A DNA stretch of 64,000 nt. Origin: Mucilaginibacter boryungensis (GTDB lineage Bacteria > Bacteroidota > Bacteroidia > Sphingobacteriales > Sphingobacteriaceae). This document shows positions 52,351 to 61,744 of the stretch, piece after piece. The notes below the pieces were generated by a model. It had not been told where the DNA came from, made no database searches, and was given only the letters and a program-made list of their open reading frames with translations. The translations under genes and the position numbers were made by a program. The stretch spans positions 2,994,690 to 3,058,689 of the forward strand of contig NZ_JADFFM010000001.1 in assembly GCF_015221995.1 (NCBI RefSeq), written 5' to 3'. How positions within the stretch are numbered: the stretch's first letter is position 1; every line of letters begins with the position of its first letter.

Positions 52351-54191
52351 TTCACAACGTTTGTTGGGTTATTAACTTTACTTAAACCATGGTTGGTTTT
52401 TTCCCAGTAAAAGGGGTTAGTTACCAATTGCCATAAGCCCTTATAAGCCGATGCCGAATGCATTAGCCAATAAATAGGGTTGGCTATAGCAAATAATATT
52501 AACTCGTAATAACGGCGTTTAAATACGGCCATCATATTTATATATATCATAAGGATGTTACCCACCATCAAATTAAATATGGACATGAACAGCACCCAAT
52601 CCGGAAATAATTCCCTTATGCCCTCAAGGTCGAATACCACATATGCGATAAAAATGGATAGTAGCAGCGGATATACCAGAAAAGTAACAGGTGTTGCGCC
52701 AACAAAAAAATTAAAACCAAGGAAACCACGCCAGCCTACTTTTTTCAGCAGCTTACGCGGATTGCGCATATGCACCAGGTACGTTTGCATATAACCTTTT
52801 ATCCAGCGCGAGCGCTGACGTATCCAGTTCAGGAAATCGTTATTAGCTTCCTCGTAAGTGGTGGAGTTAATAATGGCTACTTTATAACCTTTGGAGTAAG
52901 CACGCAACCCTAAATCGGCATCTTCAGTAACATTGAACGGGTCCCAGGCGCCCAGTTCAATCAGGTTGGCCATTTTAAAATGGTTACTGGTACCACCCAG
53001 TGGTATTGGGATATCCAGGGTATCAAGCCCGGGCAGCATATAATCAAACCAATACGAATATTCCAGGGTAAACATCCTGGTGAGGAAATTCTCGCCCCGG
53101 TTAAAATAGTTCAGCGCGCTTTGCACACATATATAGTTGGCCGGCAGCTTATTAAACAGCGCCACTACTTTTTTTAGTTGGTCGGTATCGGGTATATCCT
53201 CGGCATCGTAAATGGTAAGGTATTTCCCACGAGAAAAATGCAGGCCATAGTTACAAGCTTTAGGCTTGGTTTTAGGCATATGGAACGGCACTACGATCAC
53301 CTCAAAAATTGCCGGGAAATCCAGGTCGCGAACCGCATTTAATGTTTTATCGTCGTCCTCCTCAATAATCAGTTTAATATCCAGCTTTTCCCGCGGGTAA
53401 TCAAGGCTTTGTAAGTTCCATATCAGCTTTTTAATCAGCTTATCTTCTTTGTATACCGGCAGGTGAATGGTATAAACAGGCAGCTCATCGTCAACAACCT
53501 CCCTTACCTCTTCTTTAGTGACGGCCTGGAATAGCTCAAACCTCGACCCAACCAGCGCCAAAAAAAGCTTAAATACTATAGCCACCAGGAAAAAAGTGCT
53601 GAGCACTACATTGATGATAATAGATACGGTTTTAAAGTTGAGAAACAGACCAGTTACTACTACGCCCAGCAATACGAATATAAATATCAGTTGCTGTGGT
53701 GTAAAAGTAATAATGGCCGAATTACCGGGGTCCCGGTTCAATAATTCAAACACGGCCGATTTTACATATTTCTCGCCCAGCAGCTTATGGCTCATCCAGG
53801 TAATATCCAAATCCGATGCTACAATAATCTCGGGTTCCATATCAAATGTGAACCTTATAAAATCAATAAACAGCGTGTTGGTCGGGTCGGCCATTAGGGT
53901 TACCACCTTGCCGTTCTCTATCCGTAAGGGCAGCGCCAGGTGCTCGTCGGCAAATTTCAGTTCGATTTTCCCGAGCACGCTCTTATCCGATCCCTCTTTC
54001 CTAACCTGTTGGAAAGGATAGCCGGCATTGATCATAGACCGCTCGTAATTTTTACGCGATATGTACCCGAAGTTAAGCGCTACCTTTATAAAGCACATGC
54101 CCATCCTGGCGGATAGGTCGTGGATCTTTTCCCTTTCACCCGGCGTAATAAATTTATCCTTTACCAAAATTTCGGGGATAGCTAAACTCAT
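52347..54191 (-). CDS. Processive GT2 glycosyltransferase with N-terminal GspE_N/MshEN-like domain
   Basis: 614 residues. Residues 1-140 resemble the GspE N-terminal (MshEN) fold: SARMGMCFIKVALNFGYI corresponds to the RLGxxLVxxGxI c-di-GMP motif in shortened form. Two membrane helices (about 166-186 and 189-214) precede a GT2 domain with the nucleotide-sugar acidic cluster EEDDDK (277-282), the DxD-type DAED (329-332), VTED (421-424) and QRSRW (459-463), the full set of cellulose-synthase-like processive enzymes. Three more helices follow. No PilZ domain. The neighbours are BcsB-like and kinase genes. c-di-GMP binding is possible but several motif positions differ. Confidence 0.85.
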   Translation of the reverse strand: MSLAIPEILVKDKFITPGEREKIHDLSARMGMCFIKVALNFGYISRKNYERSMINAGYPFQQVRKEGSDKSVLGKIELKFADEHLALPLRIENGKVVTLMADPTNTLFIDFIRFTFDMEPEIIVASDLDITWMSHKLLGEKYVKSAVFELLNRDPGNSAIITFTPQQLIFIFVLLGVVVTGLFLNFKTVSIIINVVLSTFFLVAIVFKLFLALVGSRFELFQAVTKEEVREVVDDELPVYTIHLPVYKEDKLIKKLIWNLQSLDYPREKLDIKLIIEEDDDKTLNAVRDLDFPAIFEVIVVPFHMPKTKPKACNYGLHFSRGKYLTIYDAEDIPDTDQLKKVVALFNKLPANYICVQSALNYFNRGENFLTRMFTLEYSYWFDYMLPGLDTLDIPIPLGGTSNHFKMANLIELGAWDPFNVTEDADLGLRAYSKGYKVAIINSTTYEEANNDFLNWIRQRSRWIKGYMQTYLVHMRNPRKLLKKVGWRGFLGFNFFVGATPVTFLVYPLLLSIFIAYVVFDLEGIRELFPDWVLFMSIFNLMVGNILMIYINMMAVFKRRYYELILFAIANPIYWLMHSASAYKGLWQLVTNPFYWEKTNHGLSKVNNPTNVVK

Positions 54192-54269
54192 TCGGTATCT
54201 TTATATAAACTTGGGTGAATTGGTAAAACATCCCCGGTAAAACCAGGGGTATTGTTATTTCAGCTAATC

Positions 54270-56357
54270 TTAATCGTTCATAATGTCCTGCGATTTTTGC
54301 ACTCTTGAGCGTACATACAGGAATGACAATAATATTAATATCAATATACCCAGCAATATGTATAAGTTGTAGCTTTCCCAAAAACGCGACAAGGCGCTTT
54401 TAGTATCCACATACTCCAGGTTATCGCCTGATTTACTGATATTGAACAGGTATTTATTACCGCTAACATCGGATATACACACATTACTGCTTAGGGTTGA
54501 TAACTGCTCGGTAATTGATTTGGATACTGCTAAAAACGCCTCGGCCAGGTTTTTACCCGTAGCTGTCAGCACCATGGTGGCGTTATTGGCCCGGCCATAA
54601 AATATCTGGGCTAAACCATTTGATACAGAATCGTTAAGGGCGTAAACAACCTGGTTATTATCGTTATTATACAGCCTGAATTTCTTATCAAATTTAATAG
54701 GTGCGTCGGGGAATTCGCCCAGTAGTTTATCATCACGGCTAAGCAGGGCTATGATATTATACTTTTTAATATCACTGGTGGTCACATCATCCGAATACTG
54801 GAATACAGGGAAGTTGTTAGCGTTGATGTTATTATTCAACTCGTACACCACTTCGCCCATGGCAGCTGCCGCATATTTAGAAAACCTTTTGCTAACTACA
54901 ATATGGGTAGAACCCGAATTGAATGCTTCGGGATATTGATAAAAACTCAGGTCGTTAGTAATAAACGGATTTTTTGATTCCAGGTACGATTTGTCTACGT
55001 CAATCTCGGCAAAGAAATTGGTAAAGCTGTTCATACAGTTACCACTGCTTGGGTAAAACCTGAATTCGGCTTCAAGCGTGTTATATTTATGGTGTTGATA
55101 GCGGTTGATAGTTACAGATGTTTTTAACTTACCTGATGCATCCAACTTCTCACTGTTGATTAGCAAGCCATTCAAATAAATATTAAAAAAGCCCCTGTCG
55201 TTAGGGTTAAGGCTGCTGTAGTTGGCCGTAATACTTATCTCTACTTCCTTTGGCGTAAAGCTAAAATCGCTATTTTTAAAATTGTAAACACTTTTTAACG
55301 AGCCAATGCCCGACATAAAGTTAGTTACCCCGCCAATTTGTTTAAATGTAAGCTTTGATCGGTTTTGATCTACCGTTTTAAAGAAGGTATTCTCAGCATG
55401 GTCTATCACCAAATAATCGCCAAAGGTTGAATTGAGGATATTCATATTCCCCAGCGATGTTATGGTTTTTTCATACCCTTCATCATCGGCGCCGGTAATA
55501 TATAAAATCTCGCTTGGTACTACCAGGTTTTCAACTGTACGCACGGGTACCAGGTGATTTTTTACATCCACCATTTTTATTACACTATCGGTTACATTAA
55601 GTACGCGTTTAGCTAAATAAAACAACCCCTGGCCGGTTTGTGGTGTAACCCTTATCATACTGCGCATGGGGGCAGGCAAATGGCCCAAAGTGCCAACCAT
55701 AATATAGTTGCGTACGGTATCGGGCACATGCCCTTCTTCAAAAACCTGTATATTTTTAATCTCGGTTTTTTTCATGCGGGCATAAGCCCAGGCAACCGCT
55801 TTTAAATCTTTTAGCGTTGGATTTGCGGGGTAAACAATGGCACGTTTTGAATCAAAGCAGTTAGCAATATTTATATTACTGAAAAAGTTTTTGGTATTGC
55901 GGTTTAACGACAGGTAGGAATAGCCTTTAATTTTTATCCACATGGCCGGGTTATCCAAATCACGGCATTTATCGTCAGATATATTCAACAGGGTTTTTAT
56001 TTGTACTTTCAGATACTTCCCGTCATTTGACAGATCAGCCCTTGAAAGATCGACAGCTACCTTCTGTATAGAATCCTTAGTTAACCTACCGCTATATACT
56101 GGCCTATCGGCAATAATTACGTTAATGAACGAATTATTGGGAACCAACGCCCGCGATGGCTCGAAGTAAATAACCAGCTTGCTGCCATTCATCTCCACCA
56201 GGGGATCGATCTTAAAAAAGTATGAACTTGATCCGCTCATGCCATTAATGGGATCATCATCGTGACCGTACGATTTGAACGACGCGACCACCTGCGCGGA
56301 CGACGGCAGTTTTGCTAAGATCAGTATAAATGCCAGTAAGGTTAAAAATCTGTTCAT
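54270..56357 (-). CDS. BcsB-like periplasmic protein of a polysaccharide synthase
   Basis: 695 residues: signal peptide (about 1-22), beta-rich jelly-roll and flavodoxin-like regions in alternation as in BcsB (KLVIYFEPSRALVPNNSFINV, VIDHAENTF, LRLYNND-type segments), and one C-terminal transmembrane helix (about 663-683) followed by a short basic tail. BcsB anchors and guides cellulose from BcsA through the periplasm. It is about 80 residues shorter than E. coli BcsB. It lies 78 bp upstream of the GT2 gene and 20 bp downstream of the kinase, consistent with one operon. Confidence 0.8.
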   Translation of the reverse strand: MNRFLTLLAFILILAKLPSSAQVVASFKSYGHDDDPINGMSGSSSYFFKIDPLVEMNGSKLVIYFEPSRALVPNNSFINVIIADRPVYSGRLTKDSIQKVAVDLSRADLSNDGKYLKVQIKTLLNISDDKCRDLDNPAMWIKIKGYSYLSLNRNTKNFFSNINIANCFDSKRAIVYPANPTLKDLKAVAWAYARMKKTEIKNIQVFEEGHVPDTVRNYIMVGTLGHLPAPMRSMIRVTPQTGQGLFYLAKRVLNVTDSVIKMVDVKNHLVPVRTVENLVVPSEILYITGADDEGYEKTITSLGNMNILNSTFGDYLVIDHAENTFFKTVDQNRSKLTFKQIGGVTNFMSGIGSLKSVYNFKNSDFSFTPKEVEISITANYSSLNPNDRGFFNIYLNGLLINSEKLDASGKLKTSVTINRYQHHKYNTLEAEFRFYPSSGNCMNSFTNFFAEIDVDKSYLESKNPFITNDLSFYQYPEAFNSGSTHIVVSKRFSKYAAAAMGEVVYELNNNINANNFPVFQYSDDVTTSDIKKYNIIALLSRDDKLLGEFPDAPIKFDKKFRLYNNDNNQVVYALNDSVSNGLAQIFYGRANNATMVLTATGKNLAEAFLAVSKSITEQLSTLSSNVCISDVSGNKYLFNISKSGDNLEYVDTKSALSRFWESYNLYILLGILILILLSFLYVRSRVQKSQDIMND

Positions 56358-56377
56358 CTGGTGTAAATCAATATATA

Positions 56378-57724
56378 TTAGTTAATCACGTAAAATTCTA
56401 CTCTGAAATAGTTCCCGTTCTCGTCACTTTTGTAAGTGAGTTCGCCGCCCAACTCTTTAGTCATCAGTTTGGCAATAGATAAGCCTAATCCAAGCCTGCT
56501 TTCCATATGGCCCGACGCATCGTTCAATGTTTTTAGTTTATTAAACATCATATCCAGTTCTTCCTGGCCAATGGCTACGCCTTCGTCAATAACCTCAAAA
56601 ACAAAACGCTGCCGCTGCAGGCTGGTTACTACCCTGATATTATTATTAGTTTGCGAAAATTTGATACAGTTTGACAGGATGTTCTGGAAGATCTGGCCGG
56701 TAAATACTTTGTCCAGCTTCACATTCAGCGGAAGTTTCAATATATTATCTACCAGGTGAATATTTTTCATCAGCGCCGTTTCAACCAAACCTTTAAATAT
56801 GGTTTGTACTTCAGCATTAATATCAAATATCTCCATATTGAATTTCAACTCAGGCGATTCAATCTCCTTCACATCCATCAGCTTATTCAACATGTATTGC
56901 ATTTTATCGGCCGAATCGCTGATGTATTGTACAAATTCGCGCTGGTCTGAGCTTAAACGATAATCTTCTTCCTTCACCATGTTATTACTCATAATGATAG
57001 ATCCGATCAGGTTTTTAAGGTCGTGCCCCGCAATATTTATAAAGCTGTTTTTTTGTTCATCCAGTTTACGCAGCCTGTCGTATTGCATATCAATAATGGC
57101 ATTCTTTTCTGCAATATCATGGTTTTGTATTTTCAATTGTTCGTTAGATTTTTCGATCAAGATGGTCGATCGCACTTCGCGTTCAATCACTTTATACCGG
57201 GCATTAGGTATCAGGCACGATATAAACAGGATAATAATAAAATATTGCCCGCCGTTATTTACTACCAGGTCAAGATTGTAGGTATTTAACGTATTAAAAA
57301 ATATAGCCAGCAGCATAATAGCCACCAGCCCCTGTATTACCGAATTAACAGGCTCCCAAAATACCTGTAAATTAAAAAACAGGATGATAACCGAATAGGT
57401 TAGAAAATAAATGGTAAGCTGTTGGTCGTTTACGATATTACATAACAGGGCCGAAATAATGGAAAGCAGCAAGAAACTGATATGAAGCAATATGCGGTAA
57501 TCGTACTTGCGGTTTTGGAAATAAGTATATAATCCTAATATAACTAAAACAGTTATAATACGGACAATAAGGAATTGTATCCAGATATCGGGCGAATAAA
57601 TAAAATCAATAATACTGAATATGGGGTATAGGAAAATGATAGTCCAAATAATATTGTTGGTTTGATACCAGGCTTTTTTGTTTACTTCTTTAGAAAACTC
57701 TTCCTTAGTTATTTGAACAAACAT
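56378..57724 (-). CDS. Membrane-bound sensor histidine kinase
   Basis: 448 residues. Six hydrophobic helices (to about residue 172), a coiled-coil linker, then HisKA with phospho-acceptor His234 (NIAGHDLKNLIGS) and HATPase_c with N-box FQNILSNC, G1 VIDEGVAIG, and G2 RLGLGLSIAK. The canonical second Gly of the G1 box is Ala here (A384). No receiver domain or response-regulator gene is in the window. First gene of the four-gene minus-strand polysaccharide operon, so it probably senses an envelope or ligand signal tied to it. Confidence 0.88.
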   Translation of the reverse strand: MFVQITKEEFSKEVNKKAWYQTNNIIWTIIFLYPIFSIIDFIYSPDIWIQFLIVRIITVLVILGLYTYFQNRKYDYRILLHISFLLLSIISALLCNIVNDQQLTIYFLTYSVIILFFNLQVFWEPVNSVIQGLVAIMLLAIFFNTLNTYNLDLVVNNGGQYFIIILFISCLIPNARYKVIEREVRSTILIEKSNEQLKIQNHDIAEKNAIIDMQYDRLRKLDEQKNSFINIAGHDLKNLIGSIIMSNNMVKEEDYRLSSDQREFVQYISDSADKMQYMLNKLMDVKEIESPELKFNMEIFDINAEVQTIFKGLVETALMKNIHLVDNILKLPLNVKLDKVFTGQIFQNILSNCIKFSQTNNNIRVVTSLQRQRFVFEVIDEGVAIGQEELDMMFNKLKTLNDASGHMESRLGLGLSIAKLMTKELGGELTYKSDENGNYFRVEFYVIN

Positions 57725-57783
57725 TAGTACTATTGTTTAGATTAGAGTCAGGATCAGTTAACGGCTTGCAAGGCGAAATTTAG
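57725..57783. promoter_or_regulatory. Divergent intergenic region of the exopolysaccharide locus
   Basis: The 59 bp between the kinase start and the GH5 start must hold both promoters, unless one reads through. I find no exact TAnnTTTG on either strand. Confidence 0.4.
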
Positions 57784-58932
57784 ATGAAAAAAAACAATTA
57801 TAAAATATCATGTCTGCAATTCATGGCTGTTAACTTTACCATATTGGTAATAGCTATATTGTTAGTGCTAAATGCAAAAAGCAGTCCAATATTGCCAGCC
57901 CAAAGGCAACTTGTTTTTAACCGTGCTAAAAGTTTAGACAATGGCATCAGTATTTCATGGCTTGAACAAACTTGGAATAACGACATTCTAAATACCGAAG
58001 GCATAAAAGCAACCGACTTGCAGCTGCTTAAAAAATTAGGTTTTAAAAGTATCCGGCTTCCAGTGGCGTTCAAAAATTTCGAAAAGAAGAACATTCCGCT
58101 TAAGGAAGTACTTGCCCGAATTGATAAAGCGTGGAAGCTTTGCCGAAAATACGGTTTTAAGATGATTATCGATTACCATTATGGCGATTTAAACGACAAT
58201 AACTTTGTAACCGAAACAAATGAAGTTATAAAAACATGGACTGTTATAGCTAAAAAATACCATAATACGGCCGAAGACGACTTGTTTTTTGAATTATATA
58301 ACGAGCCGCCCCCCATCAATCCGCAGGTATGGAAAGATGCTGCTTATAACATGGTCGAAGCTATCCGCAAGGTAGATAGCGGACGCACCCTGCTGGTGGG
58401 CGCATCAAACTATAATAGTATTTATGAATTGAGCCGTTTTGTAAGATTGAAGGATGAAAATATTATTTATACTTTTCATTTTTACGAGCCTTTTTTATTT
58501 ACCCATCAGGGTGCCGATTGGGTGGGCGACCAGATGGCGACTACAGGGGTAGGCTTTCCATATAGCGTAGATAAATTTCCCCAAATAAATCCTAAAGCTA
58601 AAGGCACGGCAGGCGAGGCAAACTATAACAAATATCACCTGGATGGCAACGAAGGATCGGTAAGGGATAAGCTGCAAATTGTAAAGAACTGGGCCAATAA
58701 ATATAACGTGCCCATCCTGTGCGGCGAATATGGCAGCTACGATAAATATGCCGATGCCGAAAGCCGGTGCCGCTACACCAAAACCGTGCGCCACTATCTG
58801 AAACAGCTGGGTATCCCCGGCATTTTGTGGGACTATAACACCAACTTCTCTATTTTTACTAACGAACAGCCATCCCTGGAAAACCTAAGCGATTGCATGC
58901 GGGATGCGATTGGGTATAAGTCTGAACCGTGA
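57784..58932 (+). CDS. GH5 family endoglucanase-like enzyme
   Basis: 382 residues with an N-terminal membrane/signal segment (about 12-31). It has the GH5 barrel: SIRLPVAF with the conserved Arg, MIIDYHYGD with the His pair, FFELYNEPP with the acid/base Glu174, FHFYEPF, and ILCGEYGSY with the nucleophile Glu315, and IPGILWDYN near the end. Divergent from the synthase operon by 59 bp. A periplasmic glucanase is a usual accessory of cellulose-type systems (BcsZ is GH8 in enterobacteria), so GH5 is a plausible analogue here. Confidence 0.9.
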   Translation: MKKNNYKISCLQFMAVNFTILVIAILLVLNAKSSPILPAQRQLVFNRAKSLDNGISISWLEQTWNNDILNTEGIKATDLQLLKKLGFKSIRLPVAFKNFEKKNIPLKEVLARIDKAWKLCRKYGFKMIIDYHYGDLNDNNFVTETNEVIKTWTVIAKKYHNTAEDDLFFELYNEPPPINPQVWKDAAYNMVEAIRKVDSGRTLLVGASNYNSIYELSRFVRLKDENIIYTFHFYEPFLFTHQGADWVGDQMATTGVGFPYSVDKFPQINPKAKGTAGEANYNKYHLDGNEGSVRDKLQIVKNWANKYNVPILCGEYGSYDKYADAESRCRYTKTVRHYLKQLGIPGILWDYNTNFSIFTNEQPSLENLSDCMRDAIGYKSEP

Positions 58933-59271
58933 TTTAATAGATTTTCAGGATCGCAGGATTTAAATTCTGGCATAAAACAGCAAAAATCATGGTTTACACG
59001 AAATTTAATCAACTATTTGATTATCAGTTTTTTAATTAAAAAAATGCCCCGATTTTGTAAACCATGTAAACCATGATTTGACGTGATAAAACCGATCGGC
59101 ATCCCATCCGTTTCGTCGATACATCACGTTAAAGCTTTATCTGTCAAGCATCCTCATCGATACATTTAGCCCGTTTGCCGACACCTTGTGGCGCGCGTGC
59201 CTAAACTATCCGCACCTTCATATTGTGTTTACGGTGCACCGCATCCACGCCAATTTTAAACCTTCATTATC
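58933..59271. other. Repeat-rich intergenic region after the GH5 gene
   Basis: Holds GATTTTCAGGAT/GCAGGATTT words (58938-58966) and a 15-bp perfect inverted repeat: AAATCATGGTTTACA at 58984-58998 and TGTAAACCATGATTT at 59065-59079, separated by 66 bp of AT-rich DNA. No gene is visible. Confidence 0.6.
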
Positions 59272-60495
59272 ATGAACCACAAACAACTATTAGCTATTGT
59301 CGCTGTAGCGGTGATACTGCTTTCACTCGCCGAATCCTGCAAAAAAGAAACTGAAGCTACCCCTGCTGCCACCGCCAATGCCACTGTTGTAATGACCACC
59401 GCGCCGGCCACTGCAGTGCAAACAGCCTTTGGAACTAATATCAATTTAAGTGCACTCGAAAACTATGCACAGCAAGCTGTCCCCAATTATATTACCCGCG
59501 ATAATGGCCGGGCCAACCCTATAAACAACGCTGCGGCTACTCTGGGCAGGGTTTTGTTTTATGATAAAGCCCTATCTATAACCAACACCATAGCCTGTGC
59601 CAGTTGCCACAAACAGGAACTGGCCTTCGGCGATAACGCAATACAAAGCACGGGAGCCAACGGCATAACCACCCGTCATTCTATGCGCCTGGTAAATGCC
59701 CGTTTTGCCCAGGAAGTGAACTTCTTTTGGGATAAACGCGCCGCCACGCTTGAAGCGCAAACCATCCAGCCCATTCAAAACCATAACGAAATGGGTTACA
59801 GTGGCCTCAACGGCGATCCCGGTATTGACGTACTGATAACCAAACTGCAGGGCATTGCTTACTACAAGCAGTTATTCACCTTTGTATACGGCGATGCTAC
59901 CATCACCGAAACCCGCATGCAAACCGCCTTAGCCCAGTTTATCCGCAGCATCCAATCGTTCGATTCAAAGTTCGATGCAGGCATGGCACAGGCAACTAAT
60001 CTCGGTCAGGACTTCCCCAACTTTACAGCGCAGGAGAACCTGGGTAAGTCGCTGTTCCTTAACCCGCCGTCTCCTCCCGGTACTGTGGTGAATGGCGCGG
60101 GTTGCCAGGCCTGCCACCGTGCGCCGGAGTTTGATATCGACCCGAACTCGCGTAACAATGGCATCATAGGCGTAGCAGGCAGCACATCACTGGTTGATGT
60201 TACCAACACCAACCCGCCATCGTTGCGCAACCTGCTCGACCCTACCGGCAAACCAAACGGTTTATACATGCACAATGGCAGTCTTGGTACCCTTGCCGAT
60301 GTGATTAATCACTACAACCAAATCCCTATCGACCCACGTAATACTAACCTGGATAACCGGCTCAACCGCGGTGGACAGGGCCAGGCCCTGCGGTTGAGTC
60401 AGGCACAAAAAGACGCCATTGTAGCTTTCCTGGCTACATTGAGCGGTAAAGATGTGTATACGAATAAGAAGTGGGCCAGTCCGTTTATTAATTAA
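59272..60495 (+). CDS. Cytochrome c peroxidase (diheme, lipoprotein)
   Basis: 407 residues with a lipoprotein signal (LLSLAESC). Two heme-c sites, CASCH (about 109-113) and CQACH (about 279-283), in the MauG/CcpA arrangement, with the DKALSITNTIACASCHKQ and NGAGCQACHRAPEFD contexts and a distal NPPSLRNL motif. It detoxifies H2O2 in the periplasm. A GTTAGGGAT modular repeat begins 10 bp after the stop. Confidence 0.93.
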   Translation: MNHKQLLAIVAVAVILLSLAESCKKETEATPAATANATVVMTTAPATAVQTAFGTNINLSALENYAQQAVPNYITRDNGRANPINNAAATLGRVLFYDKALSITNTIACASCHKQELAFGDNAIQSTGANGITTRHSMRLVNARFAQEVNFFWDKRAATLEAQTIQPIQNHNEMGYSGLNGDPGIDVLITKLQGIAYYKQLFTFVYGDATITETRMQTALAQFIRSIQSFDSKFDAGMAQATNLGQDFPNFTAQENLGKSLFLNPPSPPGTVVNGAGCQACHRAPEFDIDPNSRNNGIIGVAGSTSLVDVTNTNPPSLRNLLDPTGKPNGLYMHNGSLGTLADVINHYNQIPIDPRNTNLDNRLNRGGQGQALRLSQAQKDAIVAFLATLSGKDVYTNKKWASPFIN

Positions 60496-60504
60496 ACCTG
60501 ATTC

Positions 60505-60601
60505 TGCGTTAGGGATAGCAGTGGAAAGCCCGGAATGCAGCGCAGCGGAATGAGGACTTGCAACGGATAGCCCGGCCCCCGATAGCATCGGGGCAACGCC
60601 C
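60505..60601 (+). repeat. GTTAGGGAT modular element, copy C
   Basis: Modules in order: GCGTTAGGGATAGCAGTGGA, AAGCCCGGAATGCAGCGCAG, CGGAATGAGGACTTGCAACG, GATAGCCCGGCCCCCGATAG, CATCGGGGCAACGCCC. It is colinear with copy B (13251-13330) and shares end modules with copy A. Confidence 0.85.
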
Positions 60602-60737
60602 AAGCTATTCTCTTAATTTTGGTACATGTTTCGTTTACCCCAATAATAACAAAATTTAATATCACAAATACCGCGTTTATTGGTTTATATACTTAGGCGA
60701 AACCGCTTATTTTTTAAATATTAAGTTTAAATTTGAC

Positions 60738-60745
60738 TACCTTTG
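60738..60745 (+). promoter_or_regulatory. Bacteroidota -7 element of the desaturase gene (TACCTTTG)
   Basis: An exact TAnnTTTG match 16 bp before the ATG, with a T-rich -33 region (TTTTT near 60711-60715). Confidence 0.6.
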
Positions 60746-60761
60746 ACCCAAATACGCTACA

Positions 60762-61742
60762 ATGAGATTTTTTGAAGAAAAAAGACGCGAGGTGATGAAG
60801 CATATAGAAAAATATATGCTGGAGAAGATGGATGAATATTTGAAACCTATTGAAACTAACTGGCAACCATCTGATTTTTTGCCCGATTCTACAAGAGATA
60901 CATTTTTCCAGGAAATAAAAGAATTGCAGGAAAGCGCCAAAGGCCTGTCTTACGATCTGGTAGCGGTTTTAATCGGTGATACCATTACAGAAGAGGCTTT
61001 GCCTACGTATGAATCGTGGTTAACCATGGTAGAAGGGGTTGATTTGGCAGAAGAAGGCGGATGGATGAAATGGACACGCGCCTGGACTGCAGAAGAGAAC
61101 CGTCACGGCGATCTGTTGAACAAATATCTTTACTTAAGTGGCCGCGTTAACATGCGCGCTATGGAAGTATCAACACAATATTTACTGGCCGATGGTTTTG
61201 ACATAGGCACCGGTACCGACCCTTACCGTAACTTTATTTACACCAGTTTCCAGGAACTGGCCACTAATGTATCGCACCGCCGTGTAGCCAGTCAGGCTAA
61301 AAAACATGGCGATACTTTATTATCAAAAATGTGCGGTGTTATTGCATCTGATGAAGCCCGTCACGCAAAAGCTTATATCAGCTTTATATCTAAAGCGTTT
61401 GAGGTTGATGCCAGCGAGGCAATGATTGCCTTTGAGGATATGATGCGTAAGAAAATTGTTATGCCAGCCCATTTCCTGCGCGAAGTTGGTTTAAAGCTTG
61501 GTCAAACCTTTGGGCACTTCACTGATGCTGCACAGCGTTTAGGGATTTATACAGCTATTGACTATGTGGATATTTTGCGGGATTTGATTGAAGAATGGAA
61601 AATTGCTTCGATACCCGACCTGAATGAAGCCGGAGAAAAAGCACGTGATTACGTTATGGCCCTGCCCGACCGTTTGATCCGTGTTGCCGACCGTATGAAA
61701 AACCCTATGCTGGAATACAAATTCAGCTGGATAAGCGGGTAA
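60762..61742 (+). CDS. Acyl-ACP desaturase (FA_desaturase_2, stearoyl-ACP-type)
   Basis: 326 residues of the soluble di-iron desaturase family. The diiron sites are TAEENRHGD (about 109-117) and SDEARHAKAY (about 197-205), with the family ends WQPSDFLPDS and YEYKFSWI-like C-terminus. It introduces a double bond into acyl-ACP, usually delta-9. The gene has its own promoter element and a repeat array after its stop. Confidence 0.93.
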   Translation: MRFFEEKRREVMKHIEKYMLEKMDEYLKPIETNWQPSDFLPDSTRDTFFQEIKELQESAKGLSYDLVAVLIGDTITEEALPTYESWLTMVEGVDLAEEGGWMKWTRAWTAEENRHGDLLNKYLYLSGRVNMRAMEVSTQYLLADGFDIGTGTDPYRNFIYTSFQELATNVSHRRVASQAKKHGDTLLSKMCGVIASDEARHAKAYISFISKAFEVDASEAMIAFEDMMRKKIVMPAHFLREVGLKLGQTFGHFTDAAQRLGIYTAIDYVDILRDLIEEWKIASIPDLNEAGEKARDYVMALPDRLIRVADRMKNPMLEYKFSWISG

Positions 61743-61744
61743 GG

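Noticed and set aside
60262..60603. 113-residue minus-strand frame
   Set aside because: It is antisense to the end of the cytochrome peroxidase gene and the modular repeat.
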